Shown piece by piece: positions 47,501-58,428 of a stretch of 64,000 nucleotides of DNA. This DNA is from Helicobacter cinaedi CCUG 18818 = ATCC BAA-847 (GTDB lineage: Bacteria; Campylobacterota; Campylobacteria; Campylobacterales; Helicobacteraceae): NCBI RefSeq assembly GCF_000155475.1, contig NZ_DS990394.1, forward strand, positions 49,031 through 113,030, given 5' to 3'. Below the pieces are notes generated by a model that saw only the letters and a program-made list of their open reading frames with translations, had not been told where the DNA came from and ran no database searches. The position numbers and the translations under genes were made by a program. Each line of letters starts with the position of its first letter. The stretch's first letter is position 1.

Positions 47501-48292
47501 TTAATACAGAATCTGCACTTCGCATTCTAGCTGAATGCCGCTTTGCTCAAACACACGCTTTTTGGCAAGCTCTATAAGGGTAATAGCATCTTCAAAGCTT
47601 GCTTTGCCTTTATTGACGAGAAAATTGGCGTGTTGCTCACTAAAAGCAATGTCATTTATCCTATATCCTTTGAGTTCCGCAGATTCTAAAAGGCGTCCTG
47701 CATAATCGCCCTTTGGGTTTTTAAAGCAGCTTCCACAGCTTGGCTCCTTTGGGTGGTGTTTGCGCAAGGCATTGCATTGTTGATGAAGAGCTATGTCAAA
47801 GCCCTCTTTTTTATAGAATCTTGCCGCTAAAATGATGCCTGTAATGTCACTATCGCGGTAATTCATAGGGAATACGCTAACATCGTGCCACTCTCCATTG
47901 ACATTGATAGAATGCAGGATTGATTTTATCTCATATTGTTTCATACCTGCATTCATTTTGACTAGGCCCCCAAGGCTTCCGGGCAGGGCTTGGAGAAACT
48001 CTAAGCCACCCAGATTGTGAGATTTAAAGTAGCTAAAGATTCTCCCAGAGGGGTATGCCCCGCCAACTTCAATATATTCCCCACAATCAGTGATATATGA
48101 AAATGTTTTATCAAGTAGAGCGAGATTTGTAGCCTTTGGAGAGACAAGTAGGTTGTTCGCTTTGCCGATAATTTGCATATTTTGAGAGAGTGCGAGTTTA
48201 GAATCTTGTGGCGTTTGGATAAGATTGACTTCAAGGGGCGTGCCAATTTTTAGGCTAGAATAGGTAGAAAAGTCAATAATTTTTGTTTGCAT
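47501..48292 (-). CDS. murB: UDP-N-acetylenolpyruvoylglucosamine reductase
   Basis: 263 residues, the short type found in Helicobacter. MurB reduces UDP-GlcNAc-enolpyruvate to UDP-MurNAc with FAD and NADPH in peptidoglycan synthesis. Signatures: SSLKIGTPLEVNLI at the start, LQALPGSLGGLVKMNAGM near 100, PSCGSCFKNPKGDYAGRLLE near 190 and SEQHANFLVNKGKASFEDAI near 222. It lies 18 bp from fliQ in the same direction, as in H. pylori. Confidence 0.95.
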   Translation of the reverse strand: MQTKIIDFSTYSSLKIGTPLEVNLIQTPQDSKLALSQNMQIIGKANNLLVSPKATNLALLDKTFSYITDCGEYIEVGGAYPSGRIFSYFKSHNLGGLEFLQALPGSLGGLVKMNAGMKQYEIKSILHSINVNGEWHDVSVFPMNYRDSDITGIILAARFYKKEGFDIALHQQCNALRKHHPKEPSCGSCFKNPKGDYAGRLLESAELKGYRINDIAFSEQHANFLVNKGKASFEDAITLIELAKKRVFEQSGIQLECEVQILY

Positions 48293-48310
48293 TAGCTTGT
48301 GATTATATTC

Positions 48311-48577
48311 TTAGAAATTAATGCTAGAAATCATCGTAAAAAGCATACGCGTATAATCAGTAATCATATTAATCATCCACGGCATTGCAAAGATAATCAC
48401 AGCCACAACGGCAAGAATCTTTGGCACGAAAGTGAGTGTCATTTCATTGATTTGTGTTGTTGCCTGAAAAATACTGATAAGTAGCCCCACAATAAGCCCA
48501 GCTAAAAGCATAGGGAGCGATAGAATCAAGGTGAGCTTGTAGGTTTGAATAGCTAGAGCCATAAGTTGAGCTTCCAT
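48311..48577 (-). CDS. fliQ: Flagellar biosynthesis protein FliQ
   Basis: 88 residues with two membrane helices (LTLILSLPMLLAGLIVGLLISIF; FVPKILAVVAVIIFAMPWM) separated by QATTQINEMTL, the hallmark loop. FliQ is part of the export gate of the flagellar type III secretion system. AAGGATTTCT precedes ATG. Confidence 0.96.
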   Translation of the reverse strand: MEAQLMALAIQTYKLTLILSLPMLLAGLIVGLLISIFQATTQINEMTLTFVPKILAVVAVIIFAMPWMINMITDYTRMLFTMISSINF

Positions 48578-48611
48578 AGAAATCCTTTACCTAGTGATTA
48601 AAAGTTAAATT

Positions 48612-48709
48612 TGGCAGGAAGGCGAGAGAATCGAACTCCCCAAGGATTAGACACCTAACCCTTCAATGGGTTTGAAGCCCACGACGCCCACCAGAGACGC
48701 TTGCCCTCC
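48612..48709 (-). tRNA. selC: tRNA-Sec (TCA)
   Basis: On the minus strand the anticodon arm GGGCTTCAAACCC carries TCA. The molecule is long (about 98 bases), with an extended variable arm and T-arm GGGAGTTCGATTCTCTC. GGAGGGC pairs with GCCTTCC. The encoded end is TGCCA, leaving an extra T before the discriminator G; an eighth acceptor pair would be U-U unless the ends are defined differently. A selC gene implies selenoproteins encoded elsewhere, probably a formate dehydrogenase. Confidence 0.9.
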
Positions 48710-48710
48710 A

Positions 48711-48743
48711 TTTAGAATCTAAGACTTTGCCTTAGATTCTAAA
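48711..48743 (-). terminator. Inverted-motif hairpin after slyD
   Basis: TTTAGAATCTAAG (48711-48723), a 7-base loop and CTTAGATTCTAAA (48731-48743) form a perfect 13-bp stem between slyD and tRNA-Sec, both on the minus strand. It is the longest inverted pair of the abundant 7-mer I found. Confidence 0.65.
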
Positions 48744-48746
48744 ACT

Positions 48747-49307
48747 TTAGTGGCTACAGCCACAACCTCCACCGCCGTGGCTATGTCCGCCACCACCACA
48801 GCAACCTCCACCGCCGTGTCCACCACCACTTCCACAGCCACAACCTCCACCAACACCACCTTGGAGAATTTCCGCCTCCGTTGCTTCACGCACATCAAGG
48901 ATTGTTACATCAAAGCTAAGCGTTTTACCCGCAAGTGGGTGATTATAATCCACCATAACAGCCTTGTCGTTAAAATCTTTTACAATCACTTGCACGGTTT
49001 GCCCATCTTCGCTTTGTCCAAAAAGTGTCATTCCAGCTTTTAGGTCAATGCCCTCAAATTGTTCGCGTGGAACTTCGTGGATAAAATCACTATTGTAGAT
49101 TCCATAAGCATCTTCTGGCTTGATTGTGGCTTTAATGTTTTCGCCAACTTTTGCACCCATAAGGGCATCTTCAAGTCCGCTTATCACCTGTCCGGAACCA
49201 ACGAGAAACTCTAATGGAGAACCTCTCTTGTTTGAATCAAGCAGGGTATTATCCTCTTGATTGAATACTTCGTATTCTATGCTAACAACTTTATTTTGTG
49301 CAATCAT
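48747..49307 (-). CDS. slyD: FKBP-type peptidyl-prolyl isomerase SlyD
   Basis: 186 residues. The FKBP domain (SPLEFLVGSGQVISGLEDAL near 32, VDYNHPLAGKTLSFDVTI near 122) contains the inserted chaperone flap. The last 38 residues are almost only Gly, Cys, His and Ser (CGCGSGGGHGGGGCC...), a metal-binding tail as used for nickel delivery to hydrogenase in other bacteria. Its start overlaps the stop of the Tol-associated TPR gene upstream (ATGA). Confidence 0.94.
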   Translation of the reverse strand: MIAQNKVVSIEYEVFNQEDNTLLDSNKRGSPLEFLVGSGQVISGLEDALMGAKVGENIKATIKPEDAYGIYNSDFIHEVPREQFEGIDLKAGMTLFGQSEDGQTVQVIVKDFNDKAVMVDYNHPLAGKTLSFDVTILDVREATEAEILQGGVGGGCGCGSGGGHGGGGCCGGGGHSHGGGGCGCSH

Positions 49308-50149
49308 TTTTTATCCTTTTTTTCTTTAAGTTTTTTTGCATTTTGGGCTTCCTTGCTCATAGGGTAGTTACTTATCAAGGAATCCAAAAACTTATTATAG
49401 TTTTTTGTATCTTTGATAGCGTTGAAAGATTGAGCAGTATGGAGTAAAAGTGTAGGCATATATTTCGCCTTGTCATTTGCCAACGCACTCTGCTTGTAGT
49501 TGTAGATAGCATCATTGTAGGCTTTGCTGGTAAAGGCAATTTCGCCAAGATAGAAATGACACTCTGCTTTTTTGTATTCAAGGCTAAGTAACCACTCAAA
49601 CCGAGCTTTTGCAGAATCGTATTCTGTTTTTGTGAATAAGTCTTTGGCTTGAGTAAATATCTCTGCCTTTTTAGTTTTATCCTTTGTGAAAGAAGTTGAT
49701 GTTTTAGAATCTGCATTGGCGTTATTTGTTTGGTTTGGCTGGTTGCTAAGTTTTTTAAGTTCATCTAGGATTGTTTGATTTAGGGTTTTTAGGCTTGTGT
49801 TAAACTCTTCAATTTGTGTTTTAAGTAAGGTAATATTTTGGGTGTTTGTATCAACTTGTTGTTGGAGTTTTTTATACAATTCAGCTTGTGTTTTTAACTC
49901 TTCAATATCTTTTGATTGTTGGGTTGTTTGAATAAGCTGTTGTTGAATCTTTGAGTTTTGAGATTCGTGGAGACTTGAGATTCCTTCTTGGGTTTGTTGG
50001 ATAGTCTCTACTTTTTGTTGAAGTTTTGTAACGACACTTTGTAGAGCCTTTAGATCATTTTTTGTCGCACCGCTTTGCTTTTCAAAAGCGGAAGGCTCAC
50101 CGAGACAAAAAAGGGGAAAAAGAAGCAAAAAAGAATAAAGCTTTTTCAA
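49304..50149 (-). CDS. cpoB: Tol-Pal-associated coiled-coil/TPR protein (CpoB/YbgF)
   Basis: 281 residues. A signal peptide (MKKLYSFLLLFPLFCLG) is followed by a coiled coil (about 25-130, for example LQSVVTKLQQKVETIQQ) and TPR repeats (AEIFTQAKDLFTKTEYDSAKARFEWLLSLEYKKAECHFYLG) to the end. CpoB coordinates peptidoglycan synthesis with outer-membrane constriction in E. coli. It follows pal as in other Tol operons. Confidence 0.9.
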   Translation of the reverse strand: MKKLYSFLLLFPLFCLGEPSAFEKQSGATKNDLKALQSVVTKLQQKVETIQQTQEGISSLHESQNSKIQQQLIQTTQQSKDIEELKTQAELYKKLQQQVDTNTQNITLLKTQIEEFNTSLKTLNQTILDELKKLSNQPNQTNNANADSKTSTSFTKDKTKKAEIFTQAKDLFTKTEYDSAKARFEWLLSLEYKKAECHFYLGEIAFTSKAYNDAIYNYKQSALANDKAKYMPTLLLHTAQSFNAIKDTKNYNKFLDSLISNYPMSKEAQNAKKLKEKKDKK

Positions 50150-50169
50150 TTTCTAGTCCCTAAGTTGCG

Positions 50170-50643
50170 TTATTTAGCGAGTTTGAACTCAACGCGTCTA
50201 TTTTCTTGGTTACACTCCGGTGTATCTCCACTTGTGCAAGCTGGTTTGCTTTCACCATAGCTTACAGTTTTGATTTGAGAAGCACTAACACCACGAGTTG
50301 TGAGGGCATTTTTTACCGCATTTGCTCTTTTTGTGCCAAGGGCGTAGTTGTAAGCATCTGATCCATAAGAATCTGTATGTCCTTCAAGCACGACTTTAGC
50401 ACCTGTAGATTTAAGCGCAGCCACACTCTTTTCTAATCCATCTTCCATATCTTGGCGGATATCGTATTTGTCAAAATCAAACAGAACTTTCGCATATCCA
50501 GCAGCTGTATCTGCTGCCAAATCCACAAAGTTATCCTGACCAGAACTTGCAGCTGTGCCTGATCCAGTATCTGCAGCTTCAGGCTCTGAACAACCAACTG
50601 ACATAAGAGCAGCTAGAACACCTATTGCAATGTATTTTTTCAT
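50170..50643 (-). CDS. pal: Peptidoglycan-associated lipoprotein Pal
   Basis: The start is ATG at 50643, behind AAAGGAG; a longer frame is not used. About 157 residues. The lipobox Cys lies in LAALMSVGCSEPE. The OmpA-like domain has VLFDFDKYDIRQDM, VVLEGHTDSYGSDAYNYALGTKRANAV and SYGESKPACTSGDTPECNQENRRVEF. It anchors the outer membrane to peptidoglycan and binds TolB, encoded just upstream. Confidence 0.96.
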   Translation of the reverse strand: MKKYIAIGVLAALMSVGCSEPEAADTGSGTAASSGQDNFVDLAADTAAGYAKVLFDFDKYDIRQDMEDGLEKSVAALKSTGAKVVLEGHTDSYGSDAYNYALGTKRANAVKNALTTRGVSASQIKTVSYGESKPACTSGDTPECNQENRRVEFKLAK

Positions 50644-50704
50644 TTTGTCTCCTTTGAAAATGGTATCGCTTGATTGTATTTTGTAAAAGTAAATACATAA
50701 TATT

Positions 50705-51958
50705 TTACCAGTCAAAAGCTTGAATCTTCATCTTACTAAGTGGAAAAAAGTAATTTGCATTATAATCTACACGGATAATTCCTAACGCACTTTGATTTTT
50801 ATAATGCTTAAGATACATAATGCTTCCTCCATCGCTTGAGTATTTTGGCATTTGATTTTTGCCATTTGCTGTCAAGCGGCGGATATAGTTTGATCCCGGA
50901 GCTAGAGAGATAAGGTAGAGATTAAAGGTATTTCCGCCAAACTCATTGTTTGTCTCACGGCTTGTATAGACGGCATATTTGCCATTTGAGGTTATCGCAC
51001 TATTGTTTCTTCCGTGTAGCACGACTTGTTCTGTGCCACCGCCATCAAGTCGCATCATAAAGATATTTGGATAACCAAGTCTATCAGACACAAAGATAAT
51101 TTCCTTTTCATCATTAACAAATTTTCCATCAACATCAATACCCGAATAGTTTGTCAGCCTACGCAAATTTTTGCTTTTGGTATTAAAAATATATAAATCA
51201 GAAAGTGCGGTAGGAGAAAGGCTAAGGATAAGATTCTCTCCATTTTTGCTAACATCAGATACGATGGCGACACCCTCACTGCCTACAAGCTGTTCAATCT
51301 GCCCTGTGGCAAGGTTGTGTTTAACAATAGTTGGCACTTCAAGATATTTTGTATAATAAATGCTTTCCTGCTTTGAATCTGCCCATTTTGGGAAAATATT
51401 TAGCCCACCTTTGACAACGACTTTTTGATAAGTCAAAGTATAATCACAAATGAGAATCTCACTACTACCAGAACCAACATAGCGGGATAGAACAACTAAG
51501 CGTTGCATCCACTGAATGCTAGGGGCTTTGATATATGAGTTTATATCAATTGTCATATTGTGAGCCAAAAAAGGAAAGCGTTTTATGTCATTTTCAGTAT
51601 AGGTTTTAGTGAATATATGCTTTGAAGTGTTGATGTCATAAAGAGAGAGAGTAGCTGTTAGTGTGGAGGATTTAGCGACTTTAATTTGTGCAAGTAAATC
51701 CATCTTTTTCTCTGCATAGTCTGCGTAATTTATGTCATTAGACTTATTGACACCGCCATCATCAGCTTGAAAATGTCCGCTTACTTTAAGGTCTGCCACA
51801 AGCATTTTTAGCACTTTGGTTCCAAAATCTGCATTTTCAGAATCTAGCCTTTCTACCATAATGTAGGGAATCTTATTGCCATTTTTGACTATCTCCAATG
51901 TTGCATCAATGGCAAAAAGTTTTAAGCTAAGTAATAATATTAAACCAATAAATCTCAT
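50705..51958 (-). CDS. tolB: Tol-Pal system protein TolB
   Basis: 417 residues. The signal peptide is MRFIGLILLLSLKLFA. An N-terminal alpha/beta domain (to about 140) precedes a six-bladed beta-propeller built from repeats such as IIFVSDRLGYPNIFMMRLDGGG, ITSNGKYAVYTSRETN and MPKYSSDGGSIMYLK. Periplasmic partner of Pal and TolA. Confidence 0.95.
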   Translation of the reverse strand: MRFIGLILLLSLKLFAIDATLEIVKNGNKIPYIMVERLDSENADFGTKVLKMLVADLKVSGHFQADDGGVNKSNDINYADYAEKKMDLLAQIKVAKSSTLTATLSLYDINTSKHIFTKTYTENDIKRFPFLAHNMTIDINSYIKAPSIQWMQRLVVLSRYVGSGSSEILICDYTLTYQKVVVKGGLNIFPKWADSKQESIYYTKYLEVPTIVKHNLATGQIEQLVGSEGVAIVSDVSKNGENLILSLSPTALSDLYIFNTKSKNLRRLTNYSGIDVDGKFVNDEKEIIFVSDRLGYPNIFMMRLDGGGTEQVVLHGRNNSAITSNGKYAVYTSRETNNEFGGNTFNLYLISLAPGSNYIRRLTANGKNQMPKYSSDGGSIMYLKHYKNQSALGIIRVDYNANYFFPLSKMKIQAFDW

Positions 51959-51967
51959 AGGACTCCT

Positions 51968-52660
51968 TTAATTTTTAAAAGTAGTAGCGATCTCTTTTGA
52001 ACCTTTTGGGTGTGGAGGGAAACGCATTTGTTTGCATTCCTCTAGCATTACTTTTAGAGAATCATCAAAGGCTACATTGCCTGAGTATTTTACAATGTTA
52101 TAGCTAAAATCTCCATTGTTTGCTATGCGAATATAGACTAATGCCTGCATTTTTTCTTCAATGGAAAAAGTTTTTTGCCATTGCCGGAGCATAATTTTTT
52201 CAATCTGGGCATACCACTCATCATATTCCCCATCATTTTGGCTTGTGTCTGTGCTAATAGTGAGATTGCTTAGGCTGTTTAATTTGTTTTGCAACTCTTG
52301 GGCGGAGGATTGCAATTCTTTGAGCTTATCTTTGGTATTTTGCTCTAGTTTCTCTCTATCATCGCCAATGGGCGAGTTTTGGCTGGGTATATCACTATCT
52401 ATTTTGCTAAACATATCTTTTATGCCAGAGCCAGTAAGCGGGTTATTTGTGCTTGAATCTTGTTTATTTGGAGCGGGTGTTGGCTTATCATCAATGATGG
52501 CTTCAACGCTAATGGCATTGAGTGCTAGGGTAGATTCTAGCAAAGATGAATAATGTGTGGGCTTTTGGTAAAAAAAAGTAAAAACTAAGGCGATAAGAAG
52601 CAGACAATAGATACAAAATGAGATAATACCGCTTGTGATAAATAAAAGGGCGTTGTTCAT
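51968..52660 (-). CDS. tolA: TolA-like energy-transducing protein
   Basis: 230 residues. One N-terminal membrane helix (GIISFCIYCLLLIALVFTFFY), a polar linker with a short coiled coil (about 100-130), and a C-terminal TonB/TolA-like domain (YAQIEKIMLRQWQKTFSIEEKMQALVYIRIANNGDFSYNIVKYSGN). The long helical domain of E. coli TolA is much reduced. It connects TolQR in the inner membrane to TolB-Pal. Confidence 0.87.
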   Translation of the reverse strand: MNNALLFITSGIISFCIYCLLLIALVFTFFYQKPTHYSSLLESTLALNAISVEAIIDDKPTPAPNKQDSSTNNPLTGSGIKDMFSKIDSDIPSQNSPIGDDREKLEQNTKDKLKELQSSAQELQNKLNSLSNLTISTDTSQNDGEYDEWYAQIEKIMLRQWQKTFSIEEKMQALVYIRIANNGDFSYNIVKYSGNVAFDDSLKVMLEECKQMRFPPHPKGSKEIATTFKN

Positions 52661-52661
52661 T

Positions 52662-53063
52662 TTAGCTACTAGTTACAAGAGATACTTTTAAGAAGCCAGA
52701 TTCTTTTGCAACTTTTAGGATATAGATAATGTCTTCATATTTGAGATTTTTATCAGCACGGATAAAAATGCTCGTGTCTTTATCAAAGTTTTTGCTAAAA
52801 AGCACAAAGCTATCAGCAAAGTTTTTAAATTCATAGGTTTTATCGCGGATATGGATTTTTCTATCCGAGCTTACACGGATTTCAATCATAGAATCTTTGG
52901 CAATTTTTTTTGATTTTGAACCTTTAGGAAGTGTAATGTCTTCTTGATAGGTGATAGTAGGAGTGCTTACCATAAGGATTGCCAAAAGCACAAGCATAAT
53001 ATCAACAAGGGGTGTGATGTTGAGTTCAGGTTTTTCTTCCCAATCAAATTCACTAAGATTCAT
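52662..53063 (-). CDS. tolR: Biopolymer transport protein TolR/ExbD
   Basis: 133 residues. The single membrane helix holds the proton-path Asp (LNITPLVDIMLVLLAILMVS), followed by a periplasmic domain (SDRKIHIRDKTYEFKNF, SIFIRADKNLKYEDIIYILKVA). It is a component of the proton-driven motor with TolQ, encoded 5 bp upstream. Confidence 0.94.
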   Translation of the reverse strand: MNLSEFDWEEKPELNITPLVDIMLVLLAILMVSTPTITYQEDITLPKGSKSKKIAKDSMIEIRVSSDRKIHIRDKTYEFKNFADSFVLFSKNFDKDTSIFIRADKNLKYEDIIYILKVAKESGFLKVSLVTSS

Positions 53064-53068
53064 TTGGC

Positions 53069-53632
53069 TTACTTATTTGCAAGGATAAGGTCTATTTGCA
53101 TTTGAATGCAAGTGATGATGTGATATGCTTTGCGTTTGAGAAGCAAATGAAAAGAGTAGGCAGGAATGGCAACAAGAATCCCGGCCGCAGTAGCCACAAG
53201 TGCCTTTGAAATAACAGGTGCGATAACATCGAAAGACACATTGCCTCCACCCAACACACTAAAAGTTTCAAGAATCTCAACTACCGTGCCAAATAGTCCT
53301 ATAAATGGTGCGGTTGAAGCGATAATGCTTAAAAATACCAACGAAGCAGTCGCCCTTTGCGTGGCTTTAAGCTTCCACACTTGTAAAATCTCTTTTGAGA
53401 TACGCCCTTCACTTTTTTCAAGCAATGCTGTAATAAAGCTGTTTTTTGGAATCAAAATGCTTTTGGCTATCAGCATATCAAGATGATATTTTTCAGTTGA
53501 AAGCCAATCGCCTAGCGTAAAATTCTTATAAAAATATATCCAAAGTGTTAAAAGAAAATATATTGAGAGCCACAAAAGCACAATAATCGTCGTTATCGTG
53601 CTTTCTGCGAAGAAGGTTTTGAGAAAATCCAT
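53069..53632 (-). CDS. tolQ: Proton channel protein TolQ/ExbB
   Basis: 187 residues. Three membrane helices: near 15-32, LVFLSIIASTAPFIGLFGTVVEILETF (about 95-120) and VISKALVATAAGILVAIPAYSFHLLL (about 140-165), with the family core APFIGLFGTV and ALVATAAGILVAIPA. It forms a pentamer around TolR. It begins 3 bp after atpC, so Tol and ATP synthase genes are transcriptionally joined. Confidence 0.95.
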   Translation of the reverse strand: MDFLKTFFAESTITTIIVLLWLSIYFLLTLWIYFYKNFTLGDWLSTEKYHLDMLIAKSILIPKNSFITALLEKSEGRISKEILQVWKLKATQRATASLVFLSIIASTAPFIGLFGTVVEILETFSVLGGGNVSFDVIAPVISKALVATAAGILVAIPAYSFHLLLKRKAYHIITCIQMQIDLILANK

Positions 53633-53635
53633 AGG

Positions 53636-54028
53636 TTAGATTCTGCTCCTTGTTGCATTTTCTATGCGAGAGACTACCGCTCCAATAAGTGCATTATCTG
53701 TCGTAGCTTCAGCGAGAAGAGTTCTAGCATTATCAAGTGCTGAAGCGATTTCGGATTCAGCACTTCCACCGATAGCAACTGCACCATCAGCTATGATTTT
53801 AACATCAGTAGAAGACACTTCAGCATATCCCCAATTAATAGCGACAAGCTCCCTATTACCCTGTGTATTTTCAAACTCAATCACACCAACTTTAAGAAGG
53901 GAAAGAATGTTGCAATGCCCCGGATAAACACCGAATTCCCCTTCGCTCCCGGGCATAATGACATACTTCACTTCGCCATTATAAATACTTCCATAAGGAG
54001 TAACAATACTTAATGTAAGATGCTCCAT
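53636..54028 (-). CDS. atpC: ATP synthase epsilon subunit
   Basis: 130 residues. The beta-sandwich domain (LTLSIVTPYGSIYNGEVKYVIMPGSEGEFGVYPGHCNI) is typical, followed by a short helical tail (ALDNARTLLAEATTDNALIGAVV). It is part of the F1 central stalk and last of the atp genes here. Confidence 0.96.
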   Translation of the reverse strand: MEHLTLSIVTPYGSIYNGEVKYVIMPGSEGEFGVYPGHCNILSLLKVGVIEFENTQGNRELVAINWGYAEVSSTDVKIIADGAVAIGGSAESEIASALDNARTLLAEATTDNALIGAVVSRIENATRSRI

Positions 54029-54040
54029 ATTCTCTCCTAA

Positions 54041-55453
<1,413 letters not shown>

Positions 55454-55461
55454 TTATAAGT

Positions 55462-56355
55462 TTATTTTATTGCTTCTGCACCAGCATTAATCTCAACAAG
55501 CTCTGTTGTGATTGCTTCTTGCCGTGCTTTGTTGAGTGAAATGGTAAGACTTTTTACCAAATCCCCAGCATTGTTTGTCGCCGCGTCCATAGCTTGGATT
55601 CTCGCACTATGCTCTGCTGCTAATGAATCTACTAAAGCATAATACATATTGTATTGAATGTATTTTTTAGCAAGTTCATCAAGGATAGCATCTTCTTCAT
55701 CTTCTGGTTCAATATTGAGAATAGAATCTTGCGAATCTTGCTCTACATTGATTGTAAGTGGAAGGATAGCACGAGTTTCTAGCTCTTGGGAAATCATATT
55801 TTTAAACCCATTATGGACGATGATAACTTCATCTGTCGCACCATTGAGAAAATCTTCCACAACACTATCAATAAATTCCGCTGCTTTTTCAAAGGTGGGC
55901 ATAGCACTTAGCCCAACAACCTTATCAAGCACCTCAATATCATTGAAAGCAAAAAATGATATGCCCTTTTTACCGATGCCTCTTAGGCGGACCTTGATAT
56001 TTTTTTGCTTGTAGCTTTCCATAAGACGAACAACTTCCTTAATAGTTGTCGTGTTAAAGCCACCGCACAAACCCTTATCGGCTGTGATGAAAACAATATC
56101 AAGCTTTTTAATCTCTCTATCTTTGGATTTGACAAAAAAGCGACTATTAATGCTATCAAGCCCCCTTAAACGGATTTTTTTCACAACATCATCAAACATT
56201 GCGTTAAGCTGATTGGCATATACCTTTGAGCGTCTTGCTAACTCTTCGGCTTTTTTGAGCTTGGAGCTAGAGACAAGCTTCATTGCTTTTGTTGTCTTTT
56301 GTGTGTTCTTGACACTCGTTATCTGTTTTCGTATCTCTTTAAGGTTGCCACCCAT
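55462..56355 (-). CDS. atpG: ATP synthase gamma subunit
   Basis: 297 residues. The N-terminal helix [32 protein letters not shown] and the C-terminal helix with [20 protein letters not shown] form the rotating coiled coil in F1. [11 protein letters not shown] (about 90) is the conserved core segment. Confidence 0.97.
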   Translation of the reverse strand: MGGNLKEIRKQITSVKNTQKTTKAMKLVSSSKLKKAEELARRSKVYANQLNAMFDDVVKKIRLRGLDSINSRFFVKSKDREIKKLDIVFITADKGLCGGFNTTTIKEVVRLMESYKQKNIKVRLRGIGKKGISFFAFNDIEVLDKVVGLSAMPTFEKAAEFIDSVVEDFLNGATDEVIIVHNGFKNMISQELETRAILPLTINVEQDSQDSILNIEPEDEEDAILDELAKKYIQYNMYYALVDSLAAEHSARIQAMDAATNNAGDLVKSLTISLNKARQEAITTELVEINAGAEAIK

Positions 56356-56367
56356 AATAGCTCCTTA

Positions 56368-57882
56368 TTACGCCCCAAAGCTCATTTTGAATTCTTCAAG
56401 GACTTTGCTTAGCTCGGCTTCAATGTCTTTGTCTAACGCCTTTTTCACACTGATTTCTTCAAATATTTTTGGATATTTCGCTTCAAGGAATGGATAAAGC
56501 TCAGATTCAAATGCTACAACTCTATTAGCAGAAATACTGTCTAAGAAGCCATTAGCCCCGGCATAAATAATAATCACCTGCTTTTCAATAGCTAAAGGAG
56601 AATATGGAGGTTGTTTTAGAATCTCAACCATTCTTTGTCCTCTTTCAAGTTGTTTGCGACTTGATTCATCAAGGTCTGAAGCAAATTGCGAAAATGCTTG
56701 AAGCTCTCTATATTGTGCCAAATCAAGACGCAATGTCCCGGCTACTTGTTTGGTTGCCTTAATCTGTGCTGCTCCACCAACACGCGATACGGATAAGCCC
56801 ACATTAATAGCTGGACGAATACCGGAGTTAAACAAATCTGTCTCAAGGAATATTTGCCCATCTGTGATTGATATAACATTAGTTGGAATGTAAGCGGCTA
56901 CATCTCCCGCTTGTGTTTCAATGATTGGCAATGCTGTAAGTGAGCCTGCACCCAAATCATCATTAAGCTTTGCAGCTCGTTCAAGCAAACGAGAGTGGAG
57001 ATAGAATACATCACCCGGGAATGCTTCACGCCCCGGAGGTCTTCTCAAAATAAGAGACATTTCTCGGTATGCCACAGCATGCTTACTCAAATCATCGTAA
57101 ATGATAAGTGCGTGTCGTGCATTATCTCTAAAATATTCGCCAATAGTTACGCCTGTATAAGGTGCTAGGAACTGCATTGCTGCAGAAAAAGATGCTGGAG
57201 CATTAACAACGATTGTATATTCCATAGCCCCGTGTTCTTCAAGCTTTCTTACAACTTGCGCAACCGTAGATTCTTTTTGCCCCACAGCGACATAGATACA
57301 TACAACATCTTGACCTTTTTGATTGATAATCGTATCCACAGCAACGGTTGTTTTACCTGTTTGCCTATCGCCGATAATAAGCTCTCTTTGCCCTCTACCG
57401 ATTGGCACGAGTGCGTCAATGGCTTTGATACCGGTTTGAAGCGGTTGATGAACTGATTTTCTAGACATAATGCCCGGTGCTTTTTCTTCCACAAAGCGAT
57501 ATTCACTCGCCTCAATCGCACCTTTACCATCAATAGGTTCTCCAAGTGTATTAATAACGCGTCCAACCACAGCATCGCCAACAGGCACTTTCATAAGTTT
57601 CTTTAGTCTTTTGACAGAAGTCCCTTCTTTGATTGTGCGTCCAGAGCCAAGCACAACCACACCCACGCTACTTTCTTCAAGATTGAAAGCAATTCCAGTG
57701 TCGCCTGTGTCAAACTCTACCATTTCATAATACATTACATTATTTAGCCCATATACCTTTGCCACACCATCGGCATAGGCTATAACTTTACCTGTCTCGC
57801 TAATATCAATATTAATATTGAAGTTCTCAATTCTTTCTTTGATGATTGAGCTGATTTCTTCTGACTTAATTTTTGTTGCCAC
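56368..57882 (-). CDS. atpA: ATP synthase alpha subunit
   Basis: 504 residues. P-loop [15 protein letters not shown] (about 170), [33 protein letters not shown] (about 270) and [20 protein letters not shown] (about 365). Non-catalytic nucleotide-binding subunit of F1. The order H-A-G-D-C is the standard one. Confidence 0.98.
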   Translation of the reverse strand: MATKIKSEEISSIIKERIENFNINIDISETGKVIAYADGVAKVYGLNNVMYYEMVEFDTGDTGIAFNLEESSVGVVVLGSGRTIKEGTSVKRLKKLMKVPVGDAVVGRVINTLGEPIDGKGAIEASEYRFVEEKAPGIMSRKSVHQPLQTGIKAIDALVPIGRGQRELIIGDRQTGKTTVAVDTIINQKGQDVVCIYVAVGQKESTVAQVVRKLEEHGAMEYTIVVNAPASFSAAMQFLAPYTGVTIGEYFRDNARHALIIYDDLSKHAVAYREMSLILRRPPGREAFPGDVFYLHSRLLERAAKLNDDLGAGSLTALPIIETQAGDVAAYIPTNVISITDGQIFLETDLFNSGIRPAINVGLSVSRVGGAAQIKATKQVAGTLRLDLAQYRELQAFSQFASDLDESSRKQLERGQRMVEILKQPPYSPLAIEKQVIIIYAGANGFLDSISANRVVAFESELYPFLEAKYPKIFEEISVKKALDKDIEAELSKVLEEFKMSFGA

Positions 57883-57903
57883 TTTGTCTCTCCTTATGTT
57901 AAT

Positions 57904-58428
57904 TTAAAGTGCTTTGAGAATATGATTTTTCAAATCACTACTAAAGCGATCTTTGGAAAAAGATACCTCAATACCTAAATCCTCAACGCTTAGTTTAATG
58001 CCATCTGTTCCACTTAGCTCCTGCTTGATACTAAGCTTGACACCAAGTTTTTTGGCTAGAGAATCCTGAATCCTTTCAAGCGTTTTGTTATCAAGCTCAT
58101 CTTTGCTGACAAGCACCGCTGCGTATTCCTTTTTGCGTGCAAGCAGACGCTTTTCAAGTTCATTGCTGATATAGGGGATAAGTAAGATTCTATCTGTTTG
58201 AGCGATGAGACGGAAGAAGTTTTGAATCTTCGTATCAACATTTTTAAGAGAATCTAACAAAAACTCCTCTTTTTGTGTTTTGCTCAAAAATGGGGAAGCG
58301 ATAATGTCAGCAACTCTTTTGCTTTTTAGGACACTTGAAAAAGCTTTGAGAATGCTAAGAGACTCATCTAAATCACAACCAGAATCCATAAGAGCTTGAG
58401 TATATTTCTTGGAAATAATATTGAGCAT
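57904..58428 (-). CDS. atpH: ATP synthase delta subunit
   Basis: 174 residues, mostly helical at the N-terminus (ISKKYTQALMDSGCDLDESLSILKAF) and ending in the OSCP-like domain (GIEVSFSKDRFSSDLKNHILKAL). It links F1 to the peripheral stalk. Its ATG overlaps the atpF stop by one base. Confidence 0.94.
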   Translation of the reverse strand: MLNIISKKYTQALMDSGCDLDESLSILKAFSSVLKSKRVADIIASPFLSKTQKEEFLLDSLKNVDTKIQNFFRLIAQTDRILLIPYISNELEKRLLARKKEYAAVLVSKDELDNKTLERIQDSLAKKLGVKLSIKQELSGTDGIKLSVEDLGIEVSFSKDRFSSDLKNHILKAL

